Positions 25,890 to 35,749 of a DNA stretch of 63,546 nucleotides are shown here, in pieces; positions within the stretch are counted from its first letter, which is position 1, and every line of letters begins with the position of its first letter. Made by a program: the position numbers and the translations under genes. Under the pieces are notes generated by a model. It searched no databases. It had not been told where the DNA came from and saw only the letters and a program-made list of their open reading frames with translations. The DNA is taken from contig SVHO01000006.1 in the NCBI GenBank assembly GCA_015055725.1, forward strand, positions 1 to 63,546, written 5' to 3'. Source of the DNA: Clostridiales bacterium (GTDB taxonomy: Bacteria; Bacillota; Clostridia; Christensenellales; Borkfalkiaceae).

Positions 25890-27428
25890 TTAACCGATAA
25901 TTTCTTCTGTGACAGTTTGCACTGCTTTTTCTTTCTTTTTGAGTTTTTGAGTTTTAATTCTATAAATCAAACCTAAAATTTGTATAGCAATAAGAGGTGT
26001 CATTGCAACCATCGCCACAACGCCAAAACCTTGGGTTGCAACGTTTCCACCACTTGCCTTACATACGCCAAGCGCAAGCGGAAGCAAGAAACTTGCCGTC
26101 ATAGCACCAGACGCTACGCCACCCGAGTCAAACGCAATAGCCGTAAATATATTTGGAACGAAAAAGGTTAAAAAAAGCGCAATTAAATATCCCGGTATCA
26201 AGAAATACATTATCGGAATATTAAGCACTATTCTAAGCATAGCAAGGCCAACGGAAACAGCAACGCCTAACATAAGGCTTATTCTAAGTGCTTTTTTAGG
26301 AATAGCACCCGAAGTGATTTCATAAACCTGCTTAGTTAAAACGTGCACGGCAGGTTCTGCCGCAACCACGAAATAACCTATTACCATACCAATAGGCACC
26401 ACAATCCAATTATAATCAAGGCTACCTAAGACTTCACCTAAATAACTGCCCACGGGCAAAAATCCAACGTTCACGCCAAGCAAGAAGAACACCAACCCAA
26501 CGTAAGTATAAAGCACGCCGATTAAAATTCTAATAAGTTCGCTCTTCCCCGTTTTATGCCCGAAAATACGGAATATAAAATAAAAGGCAACTATGGGCAA
26601 AAGTGCAATTCCAACTTCTTTCATATAGTGTGGAAGCGCAACTAAATAAGAATCTAATAAAACTTTTGAATTTGCAGGTGGAATAACTATATTATCAGAA
26701 ACGGCAAAATTATCAGGCTTAAAAATAATGCCCAAAATCATCACCGCAATAATAGGGCCAACCGAACACAAAGCGGTTAAACCAAACCCGTCGTTTTCAG
26801 CACCTTTATCGCTACGCATTGAAGCAACGCCCGTGCCGATTGCTATAATGAACGGCACACTCATAGGTCCTGTGGTCACCCCACCCGAATCAAATGCAAG
26901 TGGAACGAACGTTTCGGGAACGAAAAATGATAAAGTGAAAACAACCGCATAGCAACCGATTAGAAGATAAGAAAGGTTTATCTTTAAAACTATTCTTAAA
27001 AATGCTATAACTAAAAATACGCCAACCCCAACGCCAACCGTTATAATAAGCGTCCATTTATCAATTGTTTGTTCGAGTTGAGTTGCCAAAACGGTTAAAT
27101 CCGGCTCGGATATAGTGATTAAAACACCCACGATAAAGCACACCAAAACAATTATCCAAATCTTTTTAGACCGCATAACCGTAGTACCAACGTATTCACC
27201 AATAGGCGTCATAGCCGTGTCTGCGCCCAAGGTAAAAAGCCCCATACCGACAATTACCAAAAACGCACCTAAAATAAAGGAAAGAAAAGTTCCACTATCA
27301 ATAGGCACTATTGTAAAACATAACGCCAAAACGATAAGTGTTATAGGCAAAACTGAAGAAAAGGCTTCTTTAACTTTTTCATTGATAATAGTCTTATCCG
27401 CGCGGATAAAATTAACTCGCTTGCCCAT
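25890..27428 (-). CDS. DUF1538 polytopic membrane protein (internally duplicated)
   Basis: About 512 residues, 12 or more hydrophobic helices. Two halves repeat the same marks: LGADTAMTPIGEYVG then FDSGGVTTGPMSVPF in the first; LGVNVGFLPVGSYLG then FDSGGVASGAMTASF in the second. The AFDSGG loops with small and polar residues look like re-entrant pore or substrate loops, so an inverted or direct repeat transporter is likely. The solute is unknown; the PII partner and proA suggest a nitrogen compound. The start at 27428 follows AAAGGAGAG. The promoter holds an inverted repeat over its -35. Confidence 0.87.
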   Translation of the reverse strand: MGKRVNFIRADKTIINEKVKEAFSSVLPITLIVLALCFTIVPIDSGTFLSFILGAFLVIVGMGLFTLGADTAMTPIGEYVGTTVMRSKKIWIIVLVCFIVGVLITISEPDLTVLATQLEQTIDKWTLIITVGVGVGVFLVIAFLRIVLKINLSYLLIGCYAVVFTLSFFVPETFVPLAFDSGGVTTGPMSVPFIIAIGTGVASMRSDKGAENDGFGLTALCSVGPIIAVMILGIIFKPDNFAVSDNIVIPPANSKVLLDSYLVALPHYMKEVGIALLPIVAFYFIFRIFGHKTGKSELIRILIGVLYTYVGLVFFLLGVNVGFLPVGSYLGEVLGSLDYNWIVVPIGMVIGYFVVAAEPAVHVLTKQVYEITSGAIPKKALRISLMLGVAVSVGLAMLRIVLNIPIMYFLIPGYLIALFLTFFVPNIFTAIAFDSGGVASGAMTASFLLPLALGVCKASGGNVATQGFGVVAMVAMTPLIAIQILGLIYRIKTQKLKKKEKAVQTVTEEIIG

Positions 27429-27456
27429 AAATCTCTCCTTTTTAAACATTTAGTTA

Positions 27457-27492
27457 AGTATAACAAAATATCGGGTGTTTGTCAACACCCGA
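27457..27492 (-). promoter_or_regulatory. Promoter of the DUF1538-PII-proA operon with inverted repeat
   Basis: Minus strand TTGACA (plus 27480-27485), 17 bp, TATACT (plus 27457-27462). TCGGGTGTT-4-AACACCCGA (27471-27492) overlaps the -35. It may be an operator and may also serve as terminator of the HAD gene at 27506. Confidence 0.75.
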
Positions 27493-27505
27493 CACATTTT
27501 ATAAA

Positions 27506-28189
27506 TTAAAGTATACGTTTTATTTCTAAAAGTGAATTAACCAAATAATCATAGTTTTTTTCTTCGGGAACGGCTAGGCCAAGATGGTTATACCAAATGG
27601 TTTTCATACCGAAATCGTGCGCACCGCTAATGTCGGCGGTGAGAGAATCGCCAATCATAACCGTTTCACACGGTAAATCTCCGCCAAGCTCATCAAAACA
27701 TTTTTCAAAAAATTGACGTTGTGGTTTAGAAAAACCAACGTTTTCTGATACGAAAATTTTGTCAAAATATTCTAATAATCCCGCTATCTTTAATCTATTC
27801 ACTTGCTGTGCGTAAATAGAATTACTCGCAACGCACAAACGGTATTTTTTAGAAAGATATTCTAAAAGTTCCTTTGCCCCGTCAACGCGCTCCGCAACGT
27901 TATGTATAGTCTTTCTAAACTCACTTTCAATATCCGAAAAAGGCACGTCCGTTTCAATTTTTAAGGCTTCTAAAACCTTCTTAAACCTAATTTTGTAAAT
28001 ACCTTCTCTAGTTAATTCTCCCTTTTCCACTAAATCCCAAAGGCTATCGTTTACGCGAAAAAAAGTGGGGGCATATTCTTCCTTAAATTCAATGCCGTTA
28101 TTTATAAAAGCGTTTTTAAGCGCAACCTTCCCACACTTTCTAAAACATATAAGCGTGTTATCAATATCTAAAAAAACAGTTTTAATCAT
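27506..28189 (-). CDS. HAD-superfamily hydrolase (YjjG-like)
   Basis: A 227-residue phosphatase. Motif I FLDIDNTLICF (nucleophile Asp), motif II VASNSIYA, motif III Lys in GFSKPQRQFF, and motif IV MIGDSLTADISGA are all present, with a helical cap between I and II. The pattern resembles the pyrimidine-nucleotidase/YjjG and haloacid dehalogenase group; the exact substrate cannot be read. It lies 16 bp downstream of the Pr6Pr membrane gene. Confidence 0.88.
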   Translation of the reverse strand: MIKTVFLDIDNTLICFRKCGKVALKNAFINNGIEFKEEYAPTFFRVNDSLWDLVEKGELTREGIYKIRFKKVLEALKIETDVPFSDIESEFRKTIHNVAERVDGAKELLEYLSKKYRLCVASNSIYAQQVNRLKIAGLLEYFDKIFVSENVGFSKPQRQFFEKCFDELGGDLPCETVMIGDSLTADISGAHDFGMKTIWYNHLGLAVPEEKNYDYLVNSLLEIKRIL

Positions 28190-28205
28190 TAGTTTACCCT
28201 TAAAT

Positions 28206-28892
28206 TTATTTTATTTCACGCTTGCCGTCAATTTTAATATATAATAACCCAACAGACAAAACGAACGCTAAAAACAAAATCACCCAATAAAACACGCCTA
28301 CCACGAAAGGTGGCTGTCCACCAAAGCCAAACACTCCAACGGGGGAATAATAATTCATGAAAAAATATGGGTATGCGTGTCCCCTGCCAAAATCTACGCC
28401 GGCAAGACAAAACACACTTGTTATCGCAAAATAAATAAGCGGTGGAAGTATGCTATAAAACAAATGTTTGCCCGTTAATTTTTTCGATTTTGGTTGAATA
28501 AAAAAATCGATTATAGCGAGTACAGGAACGACCACGTGCAATAAAATGCTCCAAACAGACCAAGCGTTATACCCTTCTTTATATGAAAATGGTGCAAGCA
28601 AGGCACAAAAAACAACTCCCGTGACTGTTATTGAAACGGTGAATATATAATTGCAAACGCGTAGCGATTTTTTAAAATCTTCTCCATTTTTTAATAGTGG
28701 TGATAAAAGATATAAAAAGTGAGCCACCCCTATCCATAAATTAGATTGCAAGGTAAAATATAAAAGCCTATATTGCCAACCCTTATAACCGTCTTGCTTA
28801 GCGAACACGAAAGATAAAATAACCCCTATAAGCGTTGCAATAACGATAATAAACTTGTTTATATAAGTTAACTTTGCTCTATCTAATTTCAT
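28206..28892 (-). CDS. Pr6Pr (FAR-17a/AIG1-like) membrane protein
   Basis: A 228-residue integral membrane protein with six hydrophobic helices. LLYFTLQSNLWIGVAH and the SILLHVVVPVLAIIDFF block match the Pr6Pr/AIG1-like family; eukaryotic relatives hydrolyse fatty acid esters of hydroxy fatty acids, using the conserved Thr and His. The bacterial role is not known. Gene start has an AAAGGCGG site; the HAD gene follows. Confidence 0.8.
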   Translation of the reverse strand: MKLDRAKLTYINKFIIVIATLIGVILSFVFAKQDGYKGWQYRLLYFTLQSNLWIGVAHFLYLLSPLLKNGEDFKKSLRVCNYIFTVSITVTGVVFCALLAPFSYKEGYNAWSVWSILLHVVVPVLAIIDFFIQPKSKKLTGKHLFYSILPPLIYFAITSVFCLAGVDFGRGHAYPYFFMNYYSPVGVFGFGGQPPFVVGVFYWVILFLAFVLSVGLLYIKIDGKREIK

Positions 28893-29015
28893 AAAACCTA
28901 ACCGCCTTTCTCTTGTTATTATACACCATAAATTAAAAATATAACAGCAAAATAAATCAGTTGTGTTAATTTTACTTGTAAAAGATAAAAAAATGTGTTA
29001 ATATAATTAGGCTTT

Positions 29016-29092
<77 letters not shown>

Positions 29093-29095
29093 TAC

Positions 29096-29130
29096 AAAAA
29101 TCACCGATGCGAAAAGCATCGGTGATTTTT
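29096..29130. terminator. Bidirectional terminator between tRNA-Val and the TIM-barrel gene
   Basis: Perfect 15-bp stem AAAAATCACCGATGC/GCATCGGTGATTTTT with GAAAA loop. Confidence 0.9.
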
Positions 29131-29139
29131 TAATTTTTA

Positions 29140-29934
29140 TTACTTAAAGATTTTTTCGGATAAATTTTTGATATAATCAACCGAATGGAAAAGCTCGTCA
29201 AAATTTTGATAGTCGCTTTTATAAACTTCAATCAAGAACGCTCCGTTAAACCCAACGTCACGTAGCCTTGATAAAACGTCGTAAAAATCGGTTGCGCCAA
29301 CGCCTGGCAAGCACATCTCGCCCGTATCTTTAACGTCGGATAAATGCGCAGTCACTATATCTTTACCCATTTCGGTTATATAGTCTCCGTAAAAAATTCC
29401 ACTTTGACGCGCTTGCTTAATGTCAAACGTTGCTTTAAGTTCGGGTACGTGCTTTCTTAACTCGTTAAAAAAACCAACGTAATTATAATATCCCCAATGC
29501 ACGTTTTCATATGCAAGCGTCACTCCGTATCTTTGAGTGGTGGAAAGTATATCGCGCGTAATTTTCCCAACGCGATTAAAATCAATCTTGAACGGGGTTT
29601 TCTTAAACCTTGCGCCCCCGTGAAAAGTATAATATTTTGCACCGATTATATTTGCAACTTGCATAGTATCTTCAAGCAACTTAAACGAATCGGCCTTTGC
29701 CCTTTCGTTTACGCTATAAAGCGTTGGTTCAAACTGAGTAGTCAACGTATGAACCGAGTGAACTTGGATTTTTCCCTTCACGCTTTTTAATAACTCGCCG
29801 AATTCTTTTTTATATTCGCAAAAAGATTCTAAAAAAACTTCAACGCAGTCAATATTGCTTTTGCTTAAAAATTCTAATGCGTCTTCGGTGGGCATACGCC
29901 CGAATAGTGACGCGGTTGATATTCCCGTTTGCAT
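29140..29934 (-). CDS. Sugar phosphate isomerase/epimerase-like TIM-barrel protein
   Basis: A 264-residue protein of the xylose-isomerase-like AP-endonuclease-2 superfamily. Expected metal-binding positions are visible: VHSVHT, FHGG, LAYENVHWG (Glu), FDIKQARQSG (Asp), TAHLSDV and FLIEVYKSD (Glu). It may be an epimerase/isomerase on a sugar or inositol derivative, or a repair endonuclease relative. The substrate is unknown. It follows hpf by 8 bp and ends at a bidirectional terminator. Confidence 0.83.
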   Translation of the reverse strand: MQTGISTASLFGRMPTEDALEFLSKSNIDCVEVFLESFCEYKKEFGELLKSVKGKIQVHSVHTLTTQFEPTLYSVNERAKADSFKLLEDTMQVANIIGAKYYTFHGGARFKKTPFKIDFNRVGKITRDILSTTQRYGVTLAYENVHWGYYNYVGFFNELRKHVPELKATFDIKQARQSGIFYGDYITEMGKDIVTAHLSDVKDTGEMCLPGVGATDFYDVLSRLRDVGFNGAFLIEVYKSDYQNFDELFHSVDYIKNLSEKIFK

Positions 29935-29942
29935 TTTTATCC

Positions 29943-30473
29943 TTAAATTTCAGGTTCAATAAGCCCTAAATCTCCATCGTTGCGCAAATAAAGAACTTGC
30001 ACGGTGTTTGTTTTTGCTTCCAAGAAAACGTAAAAGGCGTGGCCCAAAAGTTCCATTTCGTCAATGGCTTCTTCAACCGTCATAGGCGTAAGTTTAAATT
30101 TCTTTTCCTTAACTATTTCGCCTTTTTTCTCTTCTCTATCGGCAGTTTCAAAAACGGCAACGTCACGATAAGCACTATTTTTTTGGTGTTTATCAAACTT
30201 AGTGCGGTGTTTTCTAATTTGCCCTTCAAGTTTAGGAACAACAACGTCTAAATTGTCGTAAAAATTCGCGCTTGACGCAGTTGCCCTAACGAATTTGCCC
30301 GCATAGTCGAGCATAACTTCGGTGGTAAAAAGCGACGCTTCTTTCTTAAAACACACTTTAACTTTAACGTCGTCACCAACAAAATATTTGTCTAACTTAG
30401 AAAGTTTTTGAGTGGTAATTTGCTTTAAGCGTTCACTAACTTCATAATTCCTACTTGTAATTTCTAATTTCAT
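29943..30473 (-). CDS. hpf: Ribosome hibernation promoting factor, long form
   Basis: A 176-residue protein. Residues 1-100 form the S30AE/YfiA domain (KLEITSRNYEVSERLK, then FVRATASSANFYDNLDVVVPKLEGQI) that blocks the 30S decoding centre. Residues 120-176 are the dimerising tail (FKLTPMTVEEAIDEMELLGHAF, YLRNDGDLGLIEP) that pairs ribosomes into 100S. AAGGGGG precedes the ATG. It lies downstream of clpC across a hairpin. Confidence 0.96.
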   Translation of the reverse strand: MKLEITSRNYEVSERLKQITTQKLSKLDKYFVGDDVKVKVCFKKEASLFTTEVMLDYAGKFVRATASSANFYDNLDVVVPKLEGQIRKHRTKFDKHQKNSAYRDVAVFETADREEKKGEIVKEKKFKLTPMTVEEAIDEMELLGHAFYVFLEAKTNTVQVLYLRNDGDLGLIEPEI

Positions 30474-30498
30474 AAATTCACCCCCTTATATAATAATA

Positions 30499-30540
30499 CG
30501 CCACTCAAAGCCGAATATCCTTTTTTGAGTGGCGCATTTT
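30499..30540. terminator. Hairpin between clpC and hpf
   Basis: CGCCACTCAAA/TTTGAGTGGCG stem with 14-nt loop. A T-run follows on the plus side and a weaker T/A run on the minus side. Probably the end of the long clpC transcript. Confidence 0.6.
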
Positions 30541-30542
30541 TA

Positions 30543-33047
30543 TTAAGATTTTATAAAAATAAACTCTTTATCTTTAGCGTCTATCGTCACGGTTTTTCCG
30601 TTAGTTAAATCGCCTTTTAATATTTCTTCGCTAAGTTTATCTTCGATATAGCGCTGAATAACACGTTTTAACGGGCGCGCGCCGTAGTTTGCATCGTATC
30701 CCTTTTCGGTTATAAGGTCCATAGCATCGGGGGTTATTTCCATTTTTACTTCCATAACTGCAAGGCGTTTTCTTAAACTTGAAAGTAAAATTTCAGCAAT
30801 TTTTGCAGTATCTTCTTTTTCAAGTTTGTGGAAAACAATAATATCGTCGATACGATTTAAGAACTCGGGGCGGAATTTTTCCCTTAACGCTTCCATATAC
30901 CTATCGCACATATTATCATAATCGGCTTCTTTACTTGCCGTAAATCCTAACGTTGCTTTTTTAGAAACTTCGGTTGCGCCAACGTTTGAAGTCATTATAA
31001 TTATACAGTTTTTAAAACTTACCACTCTTCCCTTGCTATCGGTTAATCTACCGTCGTCAAGTAGTTGCAACATAATATTAAATACGTCTGGGTGAGCCTT
31101 TTCAATTTCGTCAAATAAAACCACCGAATATGGTTTTCTTCTAACCTTTTCGGTTAATTGCCCCGCTTCGTCAAAACCAACGTATCCGGGAGGCGCACCA
31201 ACCATTTTAGAAACCGAGTGCTTTTCCATATATTCACTCATATCAACACGAATAATATTGTTTTCGTTTCCAAAAACGGTTTCGGCAAGTGCTTTTGAAA
31301 GTTCAGTTTTACCCACGCCCGTTGGACCAACGAAAATAAACGAACCAACAGGTCTATTCGGGTCTTTTAGCCCTGCCCTTGCACGGCGAATTGCATCTGA
31401 CACGGCGCGAACGGCATTATCTTGCCCTATAACTCTTTTATGCAAAACGTCTTCTAAATCAAGAAGTCTTTGCGCTTCGGTTTGAGTTAATTTAACCACG
31501 GGAACGCCCGTCCAGTTGCTAACTACTTTCGCGATATCGTCCGTGGTTAAGGTTAACCTTTCGCGATTTCCGCTTTGTTTGCTTGCCGTTGCACGTATCT
31601 CTTCAAGTTCTTTATTGACTCTTTCGATATCCTTATTTATCTTGATTGCGCGTTCCAAATCGTCACGACGGATAGCGTCGCTTTTTTGAGCGGTAAGTGC
31701 GGAAAGTTCCATTTCCTTTTGCTTAGCACCCGCAGGTGAATTATAACTGTCAAGCCTAACCCTTGAAGACGCTTCGTCAATAAGGTCGATAGCCTTATCA
31801 GGCAAAAACCTATCCGTTATATATCTATCGGATAGTGAAACCGCCGCCATGATAGCGTCGTCAGGAATAGTCACGCCGTGATGCGATTCATATTTATCGC
31901 GCAAGCCTTTAAGAATTTCAACCGTTTCGTCAACGCTTGGTGCATCGACCGTGACGGGTTGAAAACGGCGTTCTAAAGCCGCGTCTTTTTCAATATATTT
32001 TCTATATTCGTCAATAGTGGTTGCACCAATAGTTTGAAGTTCGCCACGTGAAAGCATAGGCTTTAAAATATTTGCGGCATCCATATTCCCTTCGCCCGTG
32101 CTACCAGCACCCACGATATTATGAATTTCATCAATAAACAAAATAATTTTTCCGTTTTGTTTAACGGTATCTATAGCTTTTTTAAGTCTTTCTTCAAAGT
32201 CACCGCGATATTTTGCACCTGCAAGCATACCTGCGATATCTAACGAAAAAACAATTTTATCGGCAAGAAGTTCGGGAACGTTTCCTTTAACTATTGCTTG
32301 CGCAAGTCCTTCAACCACCGCACTTTTACCAACGCCCGGTTCACCTATCAAAACGGGATTGTTTTTAGTGCGCCTTGAAAGAATTTGAATAACCCTATCA
32401 ATTTCGTTTTTTCTACCGATAACGGGGTCTAACTTACCTTCTTCGGCTTGTTTGTTTAAGTTAACGCCAAATTTTCCAAGTTCGCCTAAGTCATCCGTTT
32501 GACCTTTCTTTTGTTCGTTTTTTGCGCCTTTTTTTATAGGTTGGCTCGTTCCAAACGCCCTTGCAAAAACGCTATTATCTTCTTGTTCAGGTTCATCATC
32601 TTCTTGCTCGTTAAAATCACCGAATAACGTTTCGGCAAGCCCTTCTGCAACTGCGGAAACGTTTACTTTAAGTGCTTTTAAGATTGCCACGGCAACGCTG
32701 TCGTTATCAATTAAAATAGCGAGTAAAAGGTGTTCTGTTCCAACGTATCCTGCGCGTGCTTTTAATGAAATTTCAACCGCGTTTTCGAAAAGCCTTTTAG
32801 TGCGTGCGGTAAACATATTGCCCGTGATGACGGTGTTTTTATCAACGGTTTTTTGAAAGAGATATAAAAACCTATCGTTATCAACCCCTTCTTCGCGCAA
32901 AATTGACGCCGCCCTACCGTCCGTGACGTTAATAAGCCCAAACAAAATATGTTCACTACCTATATATCTGCAACCGTATCTTTTAGCAAGTGCGGTTGCA
33001 TATTCAATAACTTGATTTACGTTTCTTGAAAAAGTTTCGTAATACAT
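30543..33047 (-). CDS. clpC: ClpC AAA+ unfoldase of the ClpCP protease
   Basis: An 834-residue Hsp100. Two N-terminal Clp-N repeats (residues 1-145; in known ClpC these bind phosphoarginine), AAA-1 with Walker [11 protein letters not shown], the coiled middle domain with the short UVR-like stretch ([20 protein letters not shown]), and AAA-2 with [11 protein letters not shown] and a C-terminal D2-small domain. It delivers substrates to ClpP (not in the window). It follows mcsB by 18 bp with AAAAGGAGG. The acidic linker after residue 145 is longer than usual. Confidence 0.97.
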   Translation of the reverse strand: MYYETFSRNVNQVIEYATALAKRYGCRYIGSEHILFGLINVTDGRAASILREEGVDNDRFLYLFQKTVDKNTVITGNMFTARTKRLFENAVEISLKARAGYVGTEHLLLAILIDNDSVAVAILKALKVNVSAVAEGLAETLFGDFNEQEDDEPEQEDNSVFARAFGTSQPIKKGAKNEQKKGQTDDLGELGKFGVNLNKQAEEGKLDPVIGRKNEIDRVIQILSRRTKNNPVLIGEPGVGKSAVVEGLAQAIVKGNVPELLADKIVFSLDIAGMLAGAKYRGDFEERLKKAIDTVKQNGKIILFIDEIHNIVGAGSTGEGNMDAANILKPMLSRGELQTIGATTIDEYRKYIEKDAALERRFQPVTVDAPSVDETVEILKGLRDKYESHHGVTIPDDAIMAAVSLSDRYITDRFLPDKAIDLIDEASSRVRLDSYNSPAGAKQKEMELSALTAQKSDAIRRDDLERAIKINKDIERVNKELEEIRATASKQSGNRERLTLTTDDIAKVVSNWTGVPVVKLTQTEAQRLLDLEDVLHKRVIGQDNAVRAVSDAIRRARAGLKDPNRPVGSFIFVGPTGVGKTELSKALAETVFGNENNIIRVDMSEYMEKHSVSKMVGAPPGYVGFDEAGQLTEKVRRKPYSVVLFDEIEKAHPDVFNIMLQLLDDGRLTDSKGRVVSFKNCIIIMTSNVGATEVSKKATLGFTASKEADYDNMCDRYMEALREKFRPEFLNRIDDIIVFHKLEKEDTAKIAEILLSSLRKRLAVMEVKMEITPDAMDLITEKGYDANYGARPLKRVIQRYIEDKLSEEILKGDLTNGKTVTIDAKDKEFIFIKS

Positions 33048-33065
33048 AACTCCTCCTTTTGCAAT

Positions 33066-34079
33066 CTAATATTTAAGTTTTAACAATTTTTTGCCAACTA
33101 ATTCAGCACGATATAAATCTCTATCGGTTGTAGATAATTTTTTGCCGTATTGGTCGCAAATATTAGCAGGTCTTGCATTTATAATCAAATCGTCTATACT
33201 GCTGATATCTTTGACGTTTATTAACCCCATAATTGCGCCGAGTTTTACGTTAGCAATAAGGGATAAAAACTCGCCATAACTTAAAAACACGGCGTTAGTT
33301 AGCACCCCGAACGCTTTTTTAGCCTTATCCATCGTTTTAAGTTGATTGCGCGCGTAAAGTCGTTCCATTTCGTCGCGCTCGGCACGGCAAATATTTTCAA
33401 CCGCACTTTCAACTTCGCGAATAATTTCGTATTCAGAAACGCCCAAAGTGACTTCGTTGCTTATTTGATACATATATCCCTCGGCATTACTGCCTTCGCC
33501 GTAAAGACCGCGAACGGTGAGGCCAAGTCGCTTAACTTCTTGTATCAGCGCACTTATCTTTCCACTTTCGGTAAGAGCAGGTAAAAACATCATAACCGAA
33601 GCGCGTAGACCCGTTCCTAAATTTGTGGGGCATGCGGTTAAATATCCCAACTCGCAGTCGTAGGCTAAGTTAAGGTTTTTATCCAAATCGTCGTCAATCT
33701 TATCAAGCCTTTTGAACGCTTCAGTTAAGTTTAACCCTTTCATAAAGCACTGTTCACGGATAACGTCTTCTTCATTAACCATAACTGAAATGCTTTCATC
33801 TTGATTGATTAAAACTGCGCCACCCGAACGGTTATCTATAAGATTTTGGCTAATCAAATGCCTTTCCTTCATGGCCTCCAACTTTATATCGCTCATCTTA
33901 GACATAAAATAAAGGTTAAAGGTGTCCGCCTTAACAAGCGCGCGATTAACTTTTTTAACTATCTCGTGTGCGACGAGCGGGTCGTTTACTCTAAAAGGAT
34001 AACCGCTTAAATTCCTTGCTAAACGCACGCGCGACATAATGATGTTTCCCGAATAAATTTCGGAGTTAAACTCTTTCAT
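33066..34079 (-). CDS. mcsB: Protein arginine kinase McsB
   Basis: Phosphorylates arginines on proteins to tag them for ClpCP. The 337-residue phosphagen-kinase fold contains SRVRLARNLSGYPF (nucleotide binding), VMVNEEDVIREQC (catalytic loop) and GLRASVMMFLPAL. The C-terminal stretch TDRDLYRAELVG resembles the RDxxRA-type phosphoarginine-sensing motif. It starts on the last base of mcsA (coupled translation) and precedes clpC. Confidence 0.96.
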   Translation of the reverse strand: MKEFNSEIYSGNIIMSRVRLARNLSGYPFRVNDPLVAHEIVKKVNRALVKADTFNLYFMSKMSDIKLEAMKERHLISQNLIDNRSGGAVLINQDESISVMVNEEDVIREQCFMKGLNLTEAFKRLDKIDDDLDKNLNLAYDCELGYLTACPTNLGTGLRASVMMFLPALTESGKISALIQEVKRLGLTVRGLYGEGSNAEGYMYQISNEVTLGVSEYEIIREVESAVENICRAERDEMERLYARNQLKTMDKAKKAFGVLTNAVFLSYGEFLSLIANVKLGAIMGLINVKDISSIDDLIINARPANICDQYGKKLSTTDRDLYRAELVGKKLLKLKY

Positions 34080-34396
34080 TAAAGCAGTCCCCTCCTTTTA
34101 AGTTCTTCAGTGAGCGCAATAAGTTCCTCTGAAAGCGATTTTATGCGCGAAAATCTGCCGTCAAGCGTAGCGTCTTCTTTTTCCTTAATTAGCCGTTCGT
34201 AATCTTTTAATAATTCACGGTCAACATTCGCAATCTTCGGCATTTTGCCCGTGTGAACTCTCGCCCCATGAACTTTTTTCAAAATGGAAGCGATTTCTTG
34301 CTCAAAAGCGTCATAACACTCTGGGCAACCGAGCATATAAGTGCGGTAAAATTCACTAAGTTTAGTTCCGCAATTTTTACAAATCTTGTCGTACAT
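34079..34396 (-). CDS. mcsA: McsA, short form with one zinc finger
   Basis: Activator of McsB. Only about 105 residues are present, shorter than the roughly 180-residue Bacillus protein. There is one CxxC...CxxC zinc module (CKNCGTKL, then GCPECYDAF) instead of two, then a UVR motif at the end (EKEDATLDGRFSRIKSLSEE). Start at 34396; an upstream TTG would overlap galU. ctsR, which usually precedes it, is absent; galU stands there instead. Confidence 0.9.
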   Translation of the reverse strand: MYDKICKNCGTKLSEFYRTYMLGCPECYDAFEQEIASILKKVHGARVHTGKMPKIANVDRELLKDYERLIKEKEDATLDGRFSRIKSLSEELIALTEELKRRGLL

Positions 34397-34411
34397 ATTA
34401 ACCGATATCAA

Positions 34412-35287
34412 TTAAAGAGTTTTTGCAAGTTCTTTTATGTATTCTTTGGTGTCTTCACCAATTTCTTTACTTCTTAAAGCGTATTCAACGTTTGCGCGAA
34501 TATAACCGAACTTATCGCCAACGTCATAACGGACACCTTCAAAACAGCTTGCAAGAAGGTCACCACGTTCGGCAAGTTCGTCAAGCGCGTCAGTCAAATA
34601 AATTTCATTTCCGTGCGGTTGAAGCTTTTTAAGCATACCCATAACTTCGCCCGATAAAACGTATCTTCCGATTATCGCGTTGTTTGAAAGGGCTTCGTTA
34701 ACGCTTGGTTTTTCAACGATTTTATCAACGGTCATAACGCCGTCTTCTTCATCTTTAATGCCGATATTTCCGTATTTAGACACGTCGTCACCAAAAACTT
34801 CCATAGTCGCAATAACACTCTTTCCCGTCTTTTCATAAATTTCTGCAAGACGTTTAATGCAAGGTTTATCGTTTTCGCCTGCATAGATAAGTTCATCACC
34901 TAAAAGAAGAGCAAAAGGCTCGTCTTTAACAAGTGGTTCTGCACATAAAATAGCACCGGCTAAGCCGTTTGCAGTTTCTTGCACCACAAAACTAACGTTA
35001 AAACTACCCGTCTTTTTCTCAATTTCGTAAAGAGCGGTTTTGCCATCTGATAAAAGCCTTTTAGAAAGTTGTTCGTTAGGCGTAAAGTGGCGTTTAATAA
35101 CGTCTGAATCAGGGCTAACCACGATAATTATATCTTCGATACCCACCGATTCTAATTCTTCTGCGATAAACTGAATGGTCGGTTTATCAAGCACGGAAAG
35201 CATTGGCTTTGGCACGGCCTTAGTGATTGGTAAAAACCTAGTTCCAAGCCCCGCTGCCGGTATAATTGCTTTTTTAAGTTGTTTCAT
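34412..35287 (-). CDS. galU: UTP-glucose-1-phosphate uridylyltransferase
   Basis: Makes UDP-glucose for envelope polysaccharides and galactose metabolism. The 291-residue nucleotidyltransferase begins KKAIIPAAGLGTRFLPITKA (uridine loop), then PKPML, and has the LLGDELI Asp site and the VEKPSVNEA Lys. It is inserted between rpiB and mcsA in the cluster, with 15 bp before mcsA. A GAGGGA site precedes its ATG. Confidence 0.96.
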   Translation of the reverse strand: MKQLKKAIIPAAGLGTRFLPITKAVPKPMLSVLDKPTIQFIAEELESVGIEDIIIVVSPDSDVIKRHFTPNEQLSKRLLSDGKTALYEIEKKTGSFNVSFVVQETANGLAGAILCAEPLVKDEPFALLLGDELIYAGENDKPCIKRLAEIYEKTGKSVIATMEVFGDDVSKYGNIGIKDEEDGVMTVDKIVEKPSVNEALSNNAIIGRYVLSGEVMGMLKKLQPHGNEIYLTDALDELAERGDLLASCFEGVRYDVGDKFGYIRANVEYALRSKEIGEDTKEYIKELAKTL

Positions 35288-35295
35288 AATCCCTC

Positions 35296-35748
35296 TTATT
35301 TAAAACTTTTCTCTTCTAAATCTTTAATTTTTTGAACTCTGCGAGCGTGCCTTTCGTCACCACTAAAATCGGTGAAAATAAACGCATCAACTATTTCAAG
35401 CATAAGTCCAGGCCCAACCACGCGTTCACCTAAAGCCATAACGTTTGCGTCGTTATGAAGCCTTGTCATCTTTGCGGAAAACACGTCGTGACAATGTCCG
35501 CAACGGATACCTTTAACTTTGTTTGCAACTATGCTCATTCCAATACCCGTTCCACAAAACAAAATACCTTTATCACATTCACCGTTTGCAACTGCGTTTG
35601 CAACTTTTAAAGCGTATTCGTTATAGTCGGTTGAAGTTTTATCATAGCACCCAAAGTCTACGTATTCAACACCTTTTTTTTCAAGGTAGTCGATAAGCAC
35701 GGGTTTTAAGTTAATTCCACCGTGGTCACAGCCAATAGCAATTTTCAT
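35296..35748 (-). CDS. rpiB: Ribose-5-phosphate isomerase B
   Basis: Interconverts ribulose-5-P and ribose-5-P. At 150 residues it has CDHGGINLK at the start (ligand Asp/His), the catalytic Cys in ILFCGTGIGMS, and HNDANVMALGERV. It lies 1 bp after the YwlE-like gene. The same order (Sua5, YwlE, RpiB) is found in Bacillus (ywlC-ywlE-ywlF). Confidence 0.95.
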   Translation of the reverse strand: MKIAIGCDHGGINLKPVLIDYLEKKGVEYVDFGCYDKTSTDYNEYALKVANAVANGECDKGILFCGTGIGMSIVANKVKGIRCGHCHDVFSAKMTRLHNDANVMALGERVVGPGLMLEIVDAFIFTDFSGDERHARRVQKIKDLEEKSFK

Positions 35749-35749
35749 T

